The notes beneath the pieces are model-generated. The model ran no database searches, was not told where the DNA came from, and was given only the letters and a program-made list of their open reading frames with translations. A stretch of 64,000 nucleotides of DNA from VAXT01 sp963827725. Lineage in GTDB: Bacteria > Actinomycetota > Thermoleophilia > Gaiellales > Gaiellaceae. Positions 24,964 through 33,322 of this stretch are shown here, in pieces. The position numbers and the translations under genes are program-made. The stretch spans positions 1,488,001 through 1,552,000 of the forward strand of contig CAWHBM010000001.1 of assembly GCA_963827725.1 (NCBI GenBank), given 5' to 3'. Position 1 is the stretch's first letter. Each line of letters opens with the position of its first letter.

Positions 24964-26826
24964 CTAGCGTTCCAGCCCATGGACGAAGCTGCGATGGCAC
25001 GCGCGAGAGAACGGCTCGAGGAAGCCGCATCTGGACGCACCGCTCAGGGCGACGTCGACGCTGCTCTCGAGCGGGCCCGGGCGCAGATCGAGGCGCTTGC
25101 GGAGCTCGCGGCACAGCTCGAGACGACACTTCCAGGCCGCGTCGAAGAGGCTGTCCGCGAGGGCGTTCGCACCGAGGCGACTCCGGTCGCGCGGCAGCTC
25201 GCCGAGGTGCGTGGGCTCGCAGGCCAGACGATCCGCCGCCTCGAAGGCCTCGAGGGCGACCTCCTGGCCGAGCGGCATGCCCGTGTGGACGACCTGGCGT
25301 TGCTCGTCGACCTCATCTCCTCTGGTTGGAACGGCGTCGACCAGCGCCTCGCCCGGATGGAGCGCAAGCTCGAGGCGGGCGGCGGCGCCGAGGTCTACCG
25401 CATCGAAGAGCGCAAAGCGGGCTAGCGCTCCTAGGACAATTGCGCTGGGTAGCACGAGCTCGAAGCGGCTACCCCGGCCGAGCTCGCTGTCGAGCTCGAT
25501 GTGGCCGCCGAGCGCCAGCGCCAGCTCCCGCGCGATCGCGAGCCCGAGCCCGGTGCCCTTGCCGTCGTGCGTCCAGAAAGGCCGGAAGATGCGCTCCTGC
25601 TCCTCGGGCCCGATTCCCGGCCCGGTGTCCTCGACCGCGACATGGATGCGGCCGTTCTCCGCGCTCAGCCGCAGCTCGACGCTGCCGCCGTCGGGTGTCC
25701 AGCGGAAGGCGTTCGCGATCAGGTTGGAGATGATCTGCAGGACGCGATCGCCGTCCGAGACGATGACAGGCTCCGCGGAGACCTCCTGCGAGTAGACGAT
25801 GTCGCGCTGCTTGGCCTCCTCGCCGAAGGCGGCGTAGGCCTGATCGAGCAGCGTCGCCATGTTGACCTCCTCGCGGAGGACGGTGAACCGGCGCGTGTCG
25901 AGCTTCGCGAGGTCGAGGACGTCGCCGACGAGCCTTTCGAGCCTGCCGGCCTCGTGGGCGATCACGTCGAGCGAGGCACTGCGCGCCGCGGGATCCTCGA
26001 CGACCCCCTCGCGGAGCGCCTCCACATGCCCGCGAATCGCCGTCAGCGGCGTTCGCAACTCGTGCGAGACCGTCATCAGGAAGTTTCGCTCTAGCTCTTC
26101 GGTCTCCGATAGCCGAGAGGCCATCTGCCTGAACGAGTCGGCCAGGTCGGCGATCTCGTCCCGTCCGTGCAGTTCCGGCAGCTCGACGTCGTAGTTGCCC
26201 TCCGCAACTTCGTCTGCAGCCTTAGCGAGCCTGCGCACCGGCCGTGTGATTCGCCCCGAGAGGTACCAAGCGAGTCCCGTGGTGAGGAGCACGCCGGCGA
26301 GCAGGGCGAGCGCGAGTCGCTCTAACAGCGTGGTGAGTTGGTCGCGCAGCTCTGCCTGGGGCCTCGCTACGACGAGCCCGCCAAAGGGCGGTCCGCCCTC
26401 CTCGAGGTAGAAAGGATTCGCGACTGCGAGGAACGTGCGCGTCTCGCCGGGTGGGACGAACTCAAACTCAAGCACCTCCCCGCTCAGGAGAGCCGGATAA
26501 TCGACCGCGGTCTGCGGCAGCCGCTCCAGCCCCGAGCCCTCCCCAGAAAAAGGCGGCGTCCCGACGTAGAAGAGGCGGTTGCCGCTGGCGCGCTCGAGCT
26601 TGCTCGCGGCGAAGAATGGCGGATCCGTGCCCTTTTCTTGAGCCCTGACCGCCTGCTCGGCGTAGAGCTGAGTCAACCCGGCAGCTTCCCGCCGCAGTTC
26701 ACGGCGCGCCTCGTCCTGTGTGTAGTTCTGGAAGAGCCCGTAGGCAATCGCCGCCGCAAGCACACCGGTCAGCACGATCCCGGCGAGAAAGAGCGCCGGC
26801 AGGCGGAAGCGCAGTGACCTGAACAT
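24964..26826 (-). CDS. Sensor histidine kinase (HAMP-HisKA-HATPase)
   Basis: Membrane sensor partner of the OmpR-type regulator encoded 8 bases upstream. Two membrane segments (about residues 9-30 and 168-190) flank an extracytoplasmic domain. They are followed by HAMP (about 190-245), the phospho-acceptor His255 in SHELRTPL, and a HATPase domain with NLIANAFRW, DTGPGIG and GTGLGLAI. The kinase fold ends near residue 460 (about 25446). The remaining roughly 160 codons run antisense to the coiled-coil gene and look non-coding. A TAG in a neighbouring frame at 25431 suggests the real end is there and an indel removed it. Confidence 0.9.
   Translation of the reverse strand: MFRSLRFRLPALFLAGIVLTGVLAAAIAYGLFQNYTQDEARRELRREAAGLTQLYAEQAVRAQEKGTDPPFFAASKLERASGNRLFYVGTPPFSGEGSGLERLPQTAVDYPALLSGEVLEFEFVPPGETRTFLAVANPFYLEEGGPPFGGLVVARPQAELRDQLTTLLERLALALLAGVLLTTGLAWYLSGRITRPVRRLAKAADEVAEGNYDVELPELHGRDEIADLADSFRQMASRLSETEELERNFLMTVSHELRTPLTAIRGHVEALREGVVEDPAARSASLDVIAHEAGRLERLVGDVLDLAKLDTRRFTVLREEVNMATLLDQAYAAFGEEAKQRDIVYSQEVSAEPVIVSDGDRVLQIISNLIANAFRWTPDGGSVELRLSAENGRIHVAVEDTGPGIGPEEQERIFRPFWTHDGKGTGLGLAIARELALALGGHIELDSELGRGSRFELVLPSAIVLGALARFALFDAVDLGAAARLELALHPGEALVDAVPTRGDEVDEQRQVVHTGMPLGQEVALEAFEAADRLACEPTHLGELPRDRSRLGANALADSLFDAAWKCRLELCRELRKRLDLRPGPLESSVDVALSGASRCGFLEPFSRACHRSFVHGLER
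24979..25425 (+). CDS. Predicted coiled-coil protein of unknown function
   Basis: A 148-residue acidic helical protein with heptad-like stretches (residues 1-60, RARAQIEALAELAAQLE; and 115-140, DQRLARMERKLEAGG). It has no recognised domain, signal peptide or membrane segment. No good ribosome-binding site precedes the ATG, and a second ATG lies at 24994. It is antisense to the open 3' extension of the histidine kinase gene. The coiled-coil pattern and GC-rich third positions favour this strand as the real gene. Confidence 0.6.
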   Translation: MDEAAMARARERLEEAASGRTAQGDVDAALERARAQIEALAELAAQLETTLPGRVEEAVREGVRTEATPVARQLAEVRGLAGQTIRRLEGLEGDLLAERHARVDDLALLVDLISSGWNGVDQRLARMERKLEAGGGAEVYRIEERKAG

Positions 26827-26834
26827 GGCTCCAG

Positions 26835-27542
26835 TTAAGCCGTCGCCGGCTCCTTCGCGGGCGAGACCTTGTAGCCGACACCCCAGACGGTGACGATCGG
26901 CGAGGCTTCACCGAGCTTCCGGCGCAGCTGGCGAACGTGGACGTCCACGGTGCGCGTGTCTCCCGCGAAGGTGTAGCCCCAGACGCGCTCCAGTAGCTGG
27001 TCGCGCGTCAGCACGAGCCCGCGGTGGTCGAGCAGCTCCCAGAGCAGGTCGAACTCCTTCGGAGCGAGCTTGATCTCCTCGTCGCCCACCTTCGCCTCGC
27101 GGCGACCGGCATCCACGCACAGGTCACCGTGCTGCAGGGTCGCGCTCGCGACGTCCTTGCGGTCCGGGGTCGAGCGCCTGAGGATCGACTTCACGCGCGC
27201 AACGAGCTCTCGGGGATTGAAGGGCTTCGTCAGGTAGTCGTCGGCGCCAACCTCGAGGCCGATGATCTTGTCCACGTCCTCGTCTCGCGCCGTGAGCATG
27301 AGAATCGGCACCTCGGAGCGGCGGCGCAACCGGCGGCAGACCTCGATCCCGTCGATGTCCGGCAGCATCAGGTCGAGGACGATCAACGACGGCTCCTGCG
27401 CCTCGGCCTTGGTCAGCGCGTCCTCTCCGGTCTCGGCGACGTGTACGTCGTAGCCGGCGTTCTTGAGGTACAGAGAGACGAATGACGCAATCGAGGCTTC
27501 GTCCTCGACTACCAGCACTTTTTGCGGTGTGTTCAACGGCAT
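26835..27542 (-). CDS. OmpR/PhoB-family response regulator
   Basis: A 235-residue protein with a complete receiver: acidic pair in VVEDE, phospho-acceptor Asp57 in LIVLDLMLPDIDG, and Lys106 in YLTKPF. A winged-helix DNA-binding domain follows (KLAPKEFDLLWELL, TVDVHVRQLRRKLG, VWGVGYKV). It is encoded immediately upstream of its likely sensor kinase. The regulon cannot be inferred from the window. Confidence 0.94.
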   Translation of the reverse strand: MPLNTPQKVLVVEDEASIASFVSLYLKNAGYDVHVAETGEDALTKAEAQEPSLIVLDLMLPDIDGIEVCRRLRRRSEVPILMLTARDEDVDKIIGLEVGADDYLTKPFNPRELVARVKSILRRSTPDRKDVASATLQHGDLCVDAGRREAKVGDEEIKLAPKEFDLLWELLDHRGLVLTRDQLLERVWGYTFAGDTRTVDVHVRQLRRKLGEASPIVTVWGVGYKVSPAKEPATA

Positions 27543-27567
27543 TCCTTCCAGGAGGATGCCAGAAGAG

Positions 27568-28074
27568 TCAGCCGTCGCCGGGGGGCGGAGCGGCCAGCTC
27601 GAAGCTCGTGGGGTCGTCAGGCAGCGAGTGGTACGGCTCGTCGTTCAACGAGTAGGTCCCGTCGAAGAAGACACCCCGCTCGACGTTGCCTTCTCCGTTG
27701 AGCATTCCTTGACCGCGGCCGACTGCGCTCACGAAGATGGCTCGCCCTTCGAGCCGAATGGTGTACAGAGACCCGATCAGGCGGAAACGCAGGTTGCGAC
27801 CCTGATAGACGACGACCTTCTCGCTCTTGTACGTCGTCTTCGTGGCGCCGTAGACGACCGGTCGCTTCGAGTCGTACGGGTTCGGGTCGGTGATCCTGAC
27901 CTTGCCGCGAACTCGCCCCGTCATGCTCCCGCGCGCGGTCAGCTGGACGACTCCGCGAGCCTCGCGGACCGAGAGCGTGCCGTTGGACGCCGGCGGCTGT
28001 GCAGCAGGCTGCAGCGCAAACGCCGTCGCAGGCAGGAGGAGCATGAGAAGAAACGGGACCAGGAGTTTTCGCAT
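27568..28074 (-). CDS. Secreted protein of unknown function
   Basis: A 168-residue protein starting MRKLLVPFLLMLLLPATAFA, a clear signal peptide with an AFA-type cleavage site. The mature part is predicted beta-rich (TYKSEKVVVYQGRNLRFRLIG, IRLEGRAIFVSAVGRGQG). No family is recognised. An in-frame ATG 12 codons upstream is less likely because it would bury the signal peptide. It follows the two-component regulator gene on the same strand and is divergent from the antiporter. Confidence 0.8.
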   Translation of the reverse strand: MRKLLVPFLLMLLLPATAFALQPAAQPPASNGTLSVREARGVVQLTARGSMTGRVRGKVRITDPNPYDSKRPVVYGATKTTYKSEKVVVYQGRNLRFRLIGSLYTIRLEGRAIFVSAVGRGQGMLNGEGNVERGVFFDGTYSLNDEPYHSLPDDPTSFELAAPPPGDG

Positions 28075-28159
28075 CTGCAGCCCAATTATGCGCTCCGACC
28101 TTGTGGCCACGATGAGGGAGATGTAAGGAAAGCGTTAGGAGAGGCACTAGGGTTGCGCC

Positions 28160-29407
28160 ATGGGTGAGATCGGCGACTTCGGCGCGATCCTGCTCGCGAT
28201 TTCTGGAGGCGTCATGCTCGCGCTCGTCGCGCGCACGGTGAGCGAGCGCTTTCCAATACCCGCGCCCGCCCTCTTCCTCGTCGCCGCCGCGGCGACCCCG
28301 ATACTGCTGCCCGACATCCGCACCGTCGAGCGGATCGGCGTCGTCGCGCTGATCGTGATCCTCTTCGACGGCGGCATGATCATCGGCTGGCGTCGCTTCC
28401 GCCGCGCCGCGCTGCCGATCGCCTCGCTTGGGATCGTCGGCACCGTCTTGACGGCGGCGGTCATGGCGGTCCTGGCGCATTACGTCTTCGACTTCAGCTG
28501 GACGATCGCGTGGATCCTGGGCGCCGCGCTGGCCCCGACGGACCCCGCGGTCATGTTCTCGATCCTCGGCGACAAGCAGATCCGAGGGCGAACGGGCACG
28601 ATCCTCGAAGGCGAGGCCGGCGTGAACGACCCGGTCGGAATCGCGCTGATGATCGGGATGCTCGAGTTCGCGACCTCCGACGGCGGCTCGACCTGGGGAA
28701 TCGTCCAGGAGTTCGCGCTCCAGATGGTGATCGGGCTCGCGGTCGGGCTCGCCGGCACCGCTGCGCTCGTGGTCTTCATGCGCCGCGTCCGGCTGCCGAA
28801 CGAGGGTCTCTATCCGCTCCGAACGCTCGCGGCGGCGGGGATCATCTACGGCGCCGCATCCGTCTTGCACGGCTCCGGCTTCCTGGCGGTCTTCATCGCC
28901 GGGCTCGCGCTCGGCGACCTCGACATTCCGTACAAGCGGCAGATCCGGCGCTTCCACACAGCGCTGGCGAGCCTCGCCGAGATCGTCGTGTTCGTGGCCC
29001 TGGGCCTGACCGTCAGCGTCACGCAGCTCTTCGACAAGGGCATCTGGCTCGACGGGTTACTGCTGGCACTCGCCCTGGCCTTCGTGGCACGCCCACTTGC
29101 GCTCGCACCGCTCCTCGCTCCGCTGAGGATGCGGACCGGTGAGAAGATCTTCATCGCCTGGGGCGGGCTGAAGGGAGCCGTTCCGATCCTCCTCGCCTCG
29201 TTCTGCATCCTCGCGGGCGTGGACGATGCACGTCGCCTGTACGAGATCGTCTTCGTGGTCGTGCTCTTCTCCGTGATCGTGCAGGGGTCGAGCATCGCGT
29301 TCGCAGCCAGGCGCCTCGGCGTGCCGATGCGCTCTCCGGGCAGTGGCCGGACACGAGCGAGAATCGTCACCGCCTGTCTCCTGAGTCAGCCGGCGTCGTA
29401 CTCGTAG
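28160..29407 (+). CDS. CPA1-family Na+/H+ or K+/H+ antiporter
   Basis: A 415-residue polytopic membrane protein with about 12 hydrophobic segments. Family motifs are GAALAPTDPAVMFSIL, EGEAGVNDPVGIAL with the Asn-Asp ion-binding pair, and AWGGLKGAVPILLA. It resembles NhaP/NhaP2-type exchangers, but the transported cation is not resolved. The last codons overlap the convergent 3-hydroxyacyl-CoA dehydrogenase gene by 22 bases. Confidence 0.92.
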   Translation: MGEIGDFGAILLAISGGVMLALVARTVSERFPIPAPALFLVAAAATPILLPDIRTVERIGVVALIVILFDGGMIIGWRRFRRAALPIASLGIVGTVLTAAVMAVLAHYVFDFSWTIAWILGAALAPTDPAVMFSILGDKQIRGRTGTILEGEAGVNDPVGIALMIGMLEFATSDGGSTWGIVQEFALQMVIGLAVGLAGTAALVVFMRRVRLPNEGLYPLRTLAAAGIIYGAASVLHGSGFLAVFIAGLALGDLDIPYKRQIRRFHTALASLAEIVVFVALGLTVSVTQLFDKGIWLDGLLLALALAFVARPLALAPLLAPLRMRTGEKIFIAWGGLKGAVPILLASFCILAGVDDARRLYEIVFVVVLFSVIVQGSSIAFAARRLGVPMRSPGSGRTRARIVTACLLSQPASYS

Positions 29408-30240
29408 AAGCCCTGGCCCGACTTGCGGCCGAGGTGGCCTGCGTCGGCCATCTCGCGTAGGCGCTGCGGCGGCTTGGCTCGCTCGTCCCCTGTTGCCTCG
29501 TACATGGCTTCCGCCGCGTGGATGTGGATGTCGATGCCCACGAGGTCGACGAGGGCGCAGGGGCCCATCGGCCAGCCCATGCCCATGGTCATCGCCTTGT
29601 CCAGGTCCTCGGGCGTGATCCCTTCGTCGAGCAGCCGGATGCACTCGTTCAACGTGGGAACGACCACCCGGTTGACGATGAAGCCCGGCGTGTCGTTGGC
29701 CCGCACGGGCTGCTTGCCGGCTTGCTCTGCCCACGCGTAGGCCGCATCGACGGCCTCGTCGGAGCTGTGCTCTGCGCGGATTACCTCGACGAGCGCCAGC
29801 AGAGGCGCGGGGTTGAAGAAATGCATGCCGACGACGCGCTCGGGACGCTCGGTCGCCTCGGCGATCTTGTGGATCGGAATCGCGGACGTGTTCGACGCGA
29901 GGATCGCGTCAGGCCTCGTGATCCGATCGAGCTCGGCGAAGGTCTCCTGCTTCGGCTCGAGCTCCTCGACGATCGCCTCGATCACGAGATCGCAGTCGGC
30001 AAGGTCCGCGAGCTCAGTCGTGAACGTCAGCCGCCCAAGCGCTGCGTCGCGGTCCTCGGCGGTCATCTTCCCTTTCTCGACCGCTCGGCCGAGGTAGTGC
30101 TCGATCGTCCCGCGAGCGCGTTCGCAGAGCTCGTCGCTCACCTCGCGGCCGACCGTCTCGAAGCCCGCCTGAGCCGCGACCTGGGCGATCCCCGCGCCCA
30201 TGGTCCCGAGACCGACCACTCCAACCTTGCGAATCTGCAC
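29386..30240 (-). CDS. 3-hydroxybutyryl-CoA dehydrogenase
   Basis: NAD(P)-dependent oxidation or reduction of 3-hydroxyacyl-CoA. The Rossmann loop is VVGLGTMGAGIAQVAAQAG. The catalytic histidine is in GMHFFNPAP and the glutamate in EVIRAEHSSDE. NDTPGFIVNRV and the C-terminal GWPMGPCALVDLVG and GRKSGQGFYEY complete the pattern. At 284 residues it is the short, stand-alone PaaH/Hbd type. It lies near a thiolase on the same strand, consistent with beta-oxidation or acetyl-CoA condensation. Confidence 0.94.
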   Translation of the reverse strand: MQIRKVGVVGLGTMGAGIAQVAAQAGFETVGREVSDELCERARGTIEHYLGRAVEKGKMTAEDRDAALGRLTFTTELADLADCDLVIEAIVEELEPKQETFAELDRITRPDAILASNTSAIPIHKIAEATERPERVVGMHFFNPAPLLALVEVIRAEHSSDEAVDAAYAWAEQAGKQPVRANDTPGFIVNRVVVPTLNECIRLLDEGITPEDLDKAMTMGMGWPMGPCALVDLVGIDIHIHAAEAMYEATGDERAKPPQRLREMADAGHLGRKSGQGFYEYDAG

Positions 30241-30367
30241 GGCGGCACCCTACCCGGGAAGAAAAAAGTCTTCTCGCGCGTCTTGTTCGTACTGACGCGG
30301 TCTCTCCCCGCGATTTCCCACAAAGTTCGGTCGCCGTCGCGCGCGGCACGCGGCGGCGGCCGGGCCC

Positions 30368-31000
30368 CTATTCGGGCTTCCGCGCCAGCGCCCACATGAA
30401 GCTCACGAGCCCTTGGCCTGGCTCCTCCATCGGGATCACTCGCGCCTCGACGACCTCGAACCCGGCGTCGTTCAGCATTCGGGTGTTCGTTGCCGCGTCG
30501 AACGACGCCCAGAACATCGGTGCGCCCAGCCAGTCGTCCTCCACCTCGTCCTCGGCCCCCGCGGTCCCCATCGTCGCGAGAAACCAGCCTCCAGGCCTTA
30601 GCCAGGAGCCGATGGAGGCCAGAAGCGGTGCCTGCTCGGCCCGTGGCACGTGGCCGAGCATGTAAAGGCTGACCACGGCGGCGAAACTCCCGGGGCGGAA
30701 CTCAAGCTCGGTCGCATCCGCGCACCTGAAGGTCGCGTTCGGGACCCGCTCGGAAGCGCGCTCGATCTGCCGCGGGGAGATATCGACGCCGAGGAGCTCG
30801 TGGCGCTCGGCGAGCGCACGGGTGGCCGGCCCGCCTCCGCCGCAGCCGAGCTCGAGGACGTGCGATCCGGCCTCGATCTTCGCGAGCAGCATTTGCGTCC
30901 AGCTCATCGCGGGGGACTCGAAGCTTGCCGACCATTCGGCGTACCTCTCGGCAATGGCGTCGTACCCGCTGGCGACGATCCGCTTCGGGTCGTCAGGCAT
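30368..31000 (-). CDS. SAM-dependent methyltransferase, small-molecule type
   Basis: A 210-residue class I methyltransferase: YDAIAERYAEW, motif I HVLELGCGGGGPATRALA, GVDISPRQIERA, and LRPGGWFLATMG. The ATG at 31000 overlaps the stop of the cupin gene by 8 bases. An in-frame start 6 codons upstream is possible. The substrate is unknown. Confidence 0.86.
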   Translation of the reverse strand: MPDDPKRIVASGYDAIAERYAEWSASFESPAMSWTQMLLAKIEAGSHVLELGCGGGGPATRALAERHELLGVDISPRQIERASERVPNATFRCADATELEFRPGSFAAVVSLYMLGHVPRAEQAPLLASIGSWLRPGGWFLATMGTAGAEDEVEDDWLGAPMFWASFDAATNTRMLNDAGFEVVEARVIPMEEPGQGLVSFMWALARKPE

Positions 31001-31313
31001 CGAGCGACCCGGCCTCAATGACGAGCGCCGTCATACCCTCCTCCGAGCCCGACTCGTGCTCCTCGCCCTGCTCCCAGAGCACCGCGCCACCAGCCTCGAC
31101 GGGCTCACGCTCGCCGTCGGAACCGCTCACCCAGCCGGAACCGCTGACGACGACGAAGAGCTGCGGGACAACCGCCGGGTGCCGTCCCACTACGCCGCCG
31201 GGCTCGATCTCGATCACGACGGCGTGGGCATCCACCGCCAAGCGGCGAACGCGGGAGCTTAGGCTCCCCGGCGCGGTCACCTCCCGCTCGCCGGTGAGCT
31301 CGATCCGTCTCAG
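30993..31313 (-). CDS. Small cupin-domain protein
   Basis: A cupin barrel of about 106 residues: VVGRHPAVVPQLFVVVSGSGWV and EAGGAVLWEQGEEHESGSEEG, with EPGG at the first motif. No ATG, GTG or TTG is available near the expected N-terminus. The start used here is a CTG whose last two bases overlap the thiolase stop (CTGA), matching the operon's four-base-overlap habit. A GTG at 31280 is the alternative. Two of the usual metal-binding histidines are visible. It may bind or detoxify a small molecule. Confidence 0.72.
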   Translation of the reverse strand: MRRIELTGEREVTAPGSLSSRVRRLAVDAHAVVIEIEPGGVVGRHPAVVPQLFVVVSGSGWVSGSDGEREPVEAGGAVLWEQGEEHESGSEEGMTALVIEAGSLDA

Positions 31314-32467
31314 ACGCGCTCTATTACGCCGGCGATTGCCTGGCCGAAGCCGATGCACATCGTCGCCACGCCGTAGCGGGCGTCACGCCGCTCGAGCTCG
31401 TTGACCAGCGTCGCGGTGATGCGCGCGCCCGTCGCGCCGAGGGGATGGCCGAGCGAGATGCCCCCGCCGTTCGGGTTGACGTCGTCCATCCGCTCCTCGA
31501 GCCCGGCGTCGCGCGCGAACTGGAGCACGACCGACGCGAAGGCCTCGTTGACCTCGATCACCGACACGTCGTCCCAGCCGATCCCGGCCCGCTCGAGCGC
31601 GCGGTCGCACGCCTGCGGGTTGCCGTGGAGCATCCGGTAAGGATCGACGCCGGCGAGCCCGAACGAGACGAACCGCGCCCGAGGCTCGAGACCAAGCTCG
31701 GAGGCCTTGCGTTCGCTCGCGATCAGCACACCGGCGGCGCCGTCGCAGATCTGGCTCGAGCTCCCCGCGGTCACCTTCCCCTCGGGCAGGAATGCCGGCT
31801 TGAGTCCGGCCAGCGCCTCGGCGGAGGTCTCGCGCCGCGGCGTCTCGTCGACCGCGAACAAGGTGCCGACGTGCGGGTTCTGCACCTCGACGGGAATGAT
31901 CTCGTTCTCGAAGCGGCCCTCGTCGATCGCCGCGATCGCGCGCCGGTGCGACTCGAGCGAGAACGCGTCCAGCTCCTCGCGCGAGAGGTCCCACTCATCG
32001 GCGATCGCCTCGGCCGACATCCCTTGCGGCACGATCTGCCAGCGCTCCAGCAGCTTGTCCGAGAGGTCGCCGCCGTTCGACCCCATCGGCACACGCGACA
32101 TCATCTCGACCCCCGCGGAGACGACCAGGTCGAGCTGGCCCGACCAGATCGCAGTCGCCGCGTTGAAGTTCGTCTGCATCGACGAGCCGCATTGCCGGTC
32201 GACCGTCGTGCCCGCCACCGTCTCCGGCCAGCCGGCGACCATCGGCACCATCCGGCCGATGTTCCAGCCCTGCTCGCCGATCTGGGTCACGCAGCCCATC
32301 TGCACGTCCTCGACCTCGCCGGGATCGATGTCGTGGCGGGCAAGCAGTCCGTTCAGGACCTGCCCCGCGAGCTCGTCGCCGCGAATCGTCGAGAGCGTCC
32401 CGTTCCGCTTGCCGATTGGCGAGCGGACGGCATCGAGAATGAGAGCATCAGAGGCCCAGGCGGCCAC
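31310..32467 (-). CDS. Thiolase (acetyl-CoA acetyltransferase family)
   Basis: A 385-residue thiolase. The acylated Cys93 is in VDRQCGSSM. The other catalytic regions are NEAFASV, GGGISLGHPLGATGAR and, near the C-terminus, CIGFGQA, where most thiolases have CIGGGQG. The GTG at 32467 (VAAWASDALILDAVRSP) is chosen; the longer upstream frame is antisense to the lipoprotein gene. With the 3-hydroxyacyl-CoA dehydrogenase downstream it could act in beta-oxidation. Confidence 0.93.
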   Translation of the reverse strand: MAAWASDALILDAVRSPIGKRNGTLSTIRGDELAGQVLNGLLARHDIDPGEVEDVQMGCVTQIGEQGWNIGRMVPMVAGWPETVAGTTVDRQCGSSMQTNFNAATAIWSGQLDLVVSAGVEMMSRVPMGSNGGDLSDKLLERWQIVPQGMSAEAIADEWDLSREELDAFSLESHRRAIAAIDEGRFENEIIPVEVQNPHVGTLFAVDETPRRETSAEALAGLKPAFLPEGKVTAGSSSQICDGAAGVLIASERKASELGLEPRARFVSFGLAGVDPYRMLHGNPQACDRALERAGIGWDDVSVIEVNEAFASVVLQFARDAGLEERMDDVNPNGGGISLGHPLGATGARITATLVNELERRDARYGVATMCIGFGQAIAGVIERV

Positions 32468-32498
32468 GAGCTCAGTGTACGGGGATAGGCTTGAGCTG

Positions 32499-33213
32499 GT
32501 GCCCCGCCACACCGGTCCTGTCCTGCTGGTCGTCCTGCTGGCCGGTGGATCGCTCTCCTGCTCGTCCGATTCCGAGACGGCAGGAACGACTGCCAAGCAG
32601 AGAACGACCCGGACGACTACCCAGACCGCGAGCACGGCCGAGCAGACGCCTCCGCCGGCCCCCAAGCCGCCCTCGAGCGGACAGCGGAGGCGCGTCTACA
32701 ACGAGCTCGCGCGCGCCCGTGACCGAGGCGTCACCGGCGCGGCCGTCTACCGGCAGGTTGCAGAGCAGCGAAGGACTCGACGTCGACAGCGTCGTGCTGA
32801 TCGAGCACGAAGGCTCGTTGCGGCGATGGTCGGTCCCGGCCGCCCCCAAGCTGCCGCCTCGCGCAGTTCGTGTTCGTCCGTCGCGGAGCGCCGCAACGCG
32901 GCTTCGGTCAACCGTGCGCTGCAGTCCGAACGCGCCGCGCACGGGAATCGCCGATCTGCGGTGGCGGCCGTCCAGGGTGCGCGGCACAAAGCAGTGGGTG
33001 GTGGTCACCATTTTCCTGAAAGGCTTCGCCCTCGGAAGTTTCGAGGCCTCAGGGCCCCTGCCTCCGAGGGCCTCGTCGTTCAAATGGCACCGCGTCCACG
33101 GCCAGGCGATCCACTACTGGCGCGTGATCACTCGCGACCGAAATGGCCGCTGGCTCGGGAGCGTGACCGCGCGTTTCACGGGACCGACGTGCGTCGCCGA
33201 GTTCCAACCGTAG
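32499..33213 (+). pseudogene. Predicted lipoprotein, frameshifted
   Basis: The N-terminus (VPRHTGPVLLVVLLAGGSLSC) is a lipoprotein signal peptide with Cys at the lipobox, followed by a Thr/Pro-rich linker and RVYNELARARDRGVTGAAVYRQV in one frame. From EGLDVDSVVLIEHEG to the stop (KQWVVVTIFLKGFALGSF, SVTARFTGPTCVAEFQP) it is in another; the break lies near 32757-32780. The two halves complement each other as one secreted protein of about 235 residues. No family was recognised. Confidence 0.62.
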
Positions 33214-33322
33214 TTTTTTGGTGAAAATCCGAAAGAACCTCACAAAACCTCGGCTAGGTCTGACACAATCGAGGACGAACTGCGGAACGCGGGGGGCCAG
33301 CGATTTCCGGGAGGTTCGTCAG

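Noticed and set aside
30255..30275. Intrinsic terminator around the A/T-run GAAGAAAAAAGTCTTC upstream of the 3-hydroxyacyl-CoA dehydrogenase gene
   Set aside because: The stem is only five base pairs with the run in the loop, so it does not form a convincing terminator.
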